A stretch of 64,000 nucleotides of DNA. Source: Aureispira sp964404215. Lineage in GTDB: Bacteria; Bacteroidota; Bacteroidia; Chitinophagales; Saprospiraceae. Position 1 is the first letter of the stretch, and each line of letters starts with the position of its first letter. The position numbers and the translations under genes were made by a program. Positions 62,465 through 64,000 of this stretch are shown piece by piece. The DNA lies in NCBI GenBank assembly GCA_964404215.1, contig CAYOJF010000001.1, positions 43,029-107,028 on the forward strand, written 5' to 3'. The notes beneath the pieces are model-generated. The model did not search any database and was not told where the DNA came from. It saw only the letters and a list, made by a program, of their open reading frames with translations.

Positions 62465-63310
62465 TTACATGCTATATAAGCTATAATGTGTGGAGCTTTT
62501 TTGTTCTAGCTGAAGTCCCATACTAACACTAACAATCTCTAGAGTCTGTTGTACTTGGGTAGTTTTTTCGAAAAAGCCTGTGTATAAATAACGCTCTATA
62601 TTCTTTATGTCAAGATCAATCGTAACATCATATTGGCGTTCTATTTCTTCTATGACCAAATCAATTGCTATTTGCTCAAAGTGGAATTGATTATTTATCC
62701 AATAAATAGGTTTAGGGCGATTAGATATATGTTTGACAAGTTTACTTCCTTCCAATACGGCTGTTTCTTGAGGAGTTAGTAGTAGGGTATCCTGGAGTAC
62801 AGTACATACTTGGACTTTTCCTGTTTTGCAATAGACTTTGTATTGGTTTCTTCTTGCAAAAATATTGAAACTTGTCCCCAGTACAGTGGTGGTACCTAGT
62901 GTCGAAACTACTTCAAAATCGCTTCCTTTTTGTACCTCAAAAAAAGCTTCTCCGTTCAGCTCAATAGCTCGATTGAATGACCACCAATAAGGAGCATAAT
63001 AAATGCTAGAGGCTGCATTTAGGTGAACTAATGACCCATCAGGTAGGGTGTGTGCTAGATGTTGACCTGGTGGGGTAGAGATCTTTTGAGTATAAAATCG
63101 CATCGTCAATATACTGATTAAAAAAAGGAGACTAGCGGCAACTAAAATGGATCGAATCCAGTGCTTTTTGGGAGCAGGGGATTGGGTTGTTTTTTTAGCT
63201 AAGTCCTCCCATACAGCAGCTTTATCCCTTCCTGTAGGTAGGGTTAGTTTACCCCAAATATCGTCTGCTTGGGGATTTTTGTTCTCAGAGTAATTTTTAT
63301 TTTGGTCCAT
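62465..63310 (-). CDS. FecR-family anti-sigma factor
   Basis: 281 residues. Cytoplasmic N-terminus (about 1-48), one membrane helix (about 49-67, ILVAASLLFLISILTM), then a FecR domain with LPDGSLVHLNAASSIYY, ELNGEAFFEVQKGSDFEV and TTVLGTSFNIFAR, and a C-terminal STN-type segment (about 205-275). It relays the TonB receptor signal and controls the sigma factor encoded six bases upstream. Confidence 0.93.
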   Translation of the reverse strand: MDQNKNYSENKNPQADDIWGKLTLPTGRDKAAVWEDLAKKTTQSPAPKKHWIRSILVAASLLFLISILTMRFYTQKISTPPGQHLAHTLPDGSLVHLNAASSIYYAPYWWSFNRAIELNGEAFFEVQKGSDFEVVSTLGTTTVLGTSFNIFARRNQYKVYCKTGKVQVCTVLQDTLLLTPQETAVLEGSKLVKHISNRPKPIYWINNQFHFEQIAIDLVIEEIERQYDVTIDLDIKNIERYLYTGFFEKTTQVQQTLEIVSVSMGLQLEQKSSTHYSLYSM

Positions 63311-63316
63311 GTTGGA

Positions 63317-63805
63317 TTATTTACTGATAATACCTAATACTTGACGAAAAGTTTTTAGTGCTTTGTGTATACGTTTTTCTACGGCTTTAGAGCTGATTTC
63401 GAGTCTAATGCTAATTTCTTTATAGGTCAATCCTTCCAATCGATTCATGAGAAAGGCTGTTCGTTGTTTTTCAGGCATTTGTGCCAATCCTTTTTCATAG
63501 GCTTGTTTCAAAACGTCATTTTGTTCAGAGGAGTTTTCTATTGTATACAATAGGGGAAGTTGCTCCAAATACTTTTGCTCTGTAGTTATTTTTCGGATAT
63601 GAGATACCCAGGTATCTTTTGCTATTTTGTACAATAGTGGTTTTACATGAGGCTCTTTGAGGGGGAGTTTTTTGTGCCAAATCCTAAGAAATACGTCTTG
63701 AGTCAAATCGGTGGCGAGTTCTATATCACCACATTTGTAATATAGATAGTTTCGAATGGTATCAAAATATTGATCAAAGTAAGTTTTGAATAGTTGAGCT
63801 TCCAA
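63317..63805 (-). CDS. ECF sigma factor, FecI type
   Basis: 162 residues from the TTG at 63805 (no ATG in frame nearby). Region 2: FDTIRNYLYYKCGDIELATDLTQDVFLRIW; region 4: LAQMPEKQRTAFLMNRLEGLTYKEISIRLEISSKAVEKRIHKALKTF with an HTH. It directs transcription of the receptor genes in response to the surface signal. Three genes in the order sigma-FecR-TonB receptor have gaps of 6 and 25 bp. Start codon is uncertain. Confidence 0.92.
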   Translation of the reverse strand: MEAQLFKTYFDQYFDTIRNYLYYKCGDIELATDLTQDVFLRIWHKKLPLKEPHVKPLLYKIAKDTWVSHIRKITTEQKYLEQLPLLYTIENSSEQNDVLKQAYEKGLAQMPEKQRTAFLMNRLEGLTYKEISIRLEISSKAVEKRIHKALKTFRQVLGIISK

Positions 63806-63948
63806 TGAAATAGATTTTTAGAATAGGCTTTTTGACTGCGGAAATATTTGTACGACTACTTCGTTTATAGTGTATCAAGTAGTCACACTGAAGAAACCTT
63901 ACTATACAAAATAGCACGATTAATACTGTATGACTACTTAATAACTTA

Positions 63949-64000
63949 GAGCATGTTTAAAAATTAACTTCAAGCTGCAAATGCTTGATTTAGAATTTAA
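63949..64000 (+). mobile_element. Probable left end of an IS element, cut off by the window edge
   Basis: GAGCATGTTTAAA at 63949-63961 matches, with one change, the terminal repeat of the 77-bp element at 12205-12281 (GAGCATGTCTAAA). It is preceded by TTA (63946-63948), a TNA triplet like the target duplication of that element. The bases after it, AATTAACTTC, also resemble the element's next bases. Transposase and right end would lie outside the window. Confidence 0.55.

Noticed and set aside
1..64000. tRNA, rRNA or CRISPR array
   Set aside because: No T-loop signature, rRNA segment or regularly spaced direct repeats were found in the gaps.

Overview
The window is AT-rich, gene-dense DNA from a Bacteroidota bacterium. 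The sequence-level evidence is the gliding genes gldE and gldD directly after mutY and ssb, two exported proteins with type 9 secretion (T9SS) C-terminal sorting tails, a FecI/FecR/TonB-receptor set with an N-terminal STN domain, and many very short 1-bp or 4-bp gene overlaps. HMG-CoA reductase next to type 2 isopentenyl-diphosphate isomerase indicates a mevalonate pathway, and there are two LRR proteins. Together these fit the Saprospirales (for example Aureispira or Saprospira relatives) better than Bacteroides, but the placement within the phylum is my inference.

Layout. 1-2.2 kb: isoprenoid genes (mvaA truncated by the window edge, idi-2) with palindromes upstream. 2.2-7.1 kb: an ABC permease, an EEP-family hydrolase, two tandem rhomboid proteases and an Nfu-type Fe-S scaffold. 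7.4-14.6 kb: dnaN, envelope proteins, a DMT transporter, a two-FAS1-domain lipoprotein, a 77-bp MITE-like element and a UvrD/PcrA helicase. 15.1-20.7 kb: mutY-ssb-gldE-gldD-rlmB. 21.1-29.9 kb: aroE, a DUF368 lipid-carrier translocase, a cell-wall amidase, glycosyltransferases, serC, a T9SS lectin and queD. 30.1-31.9 kb: a two-gene restriction-modification system closely resembling EcoRV, between queD and holB. 33.3-39.1 kb: sigma/anti-sigma pair, a polysaccharide flippase and a three-gene envelope operon.

39.4-48.7 kb is the most unusual region: a minus-strand run containing a DUF4178 protein, a small membrane-anchored protein, DUF350, a membrane-fused spermidine-synthase-like enzyme, an M50-protease homologue that has lost its zinc-binding residues, a multi-pass membrane protein with histidines in or near its hydrophobic segments, and a Tat-type FAD amine-oxidase-like protein. 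It looks like a membrane-associated system that makes and perhaps oxidises a polyamine-like compound. 48.8-51.3 kb holds two divergent LRR proteins, one with a BRCT-like segment. 51.4-57.1 kb: fabI, comM/yifB, two small membrane proteins, recR and a ZIP transporter. 57.3-60 kb: a protein with three winged-helix-like repeats and a bestrophin-like channel. 60-63.8 kb: TonB receptor, FecR and FecI-type sigma factor. The window ends at what appears to be the left end of an insertion sequence whose terminal repeat matches the 77-bp element at 12.2 kb.

I saw no rRNA, tRNA or CRISPR array. Two intergenic stretches directly downstream of aroE and holB share a degenerate extragenic repeat.
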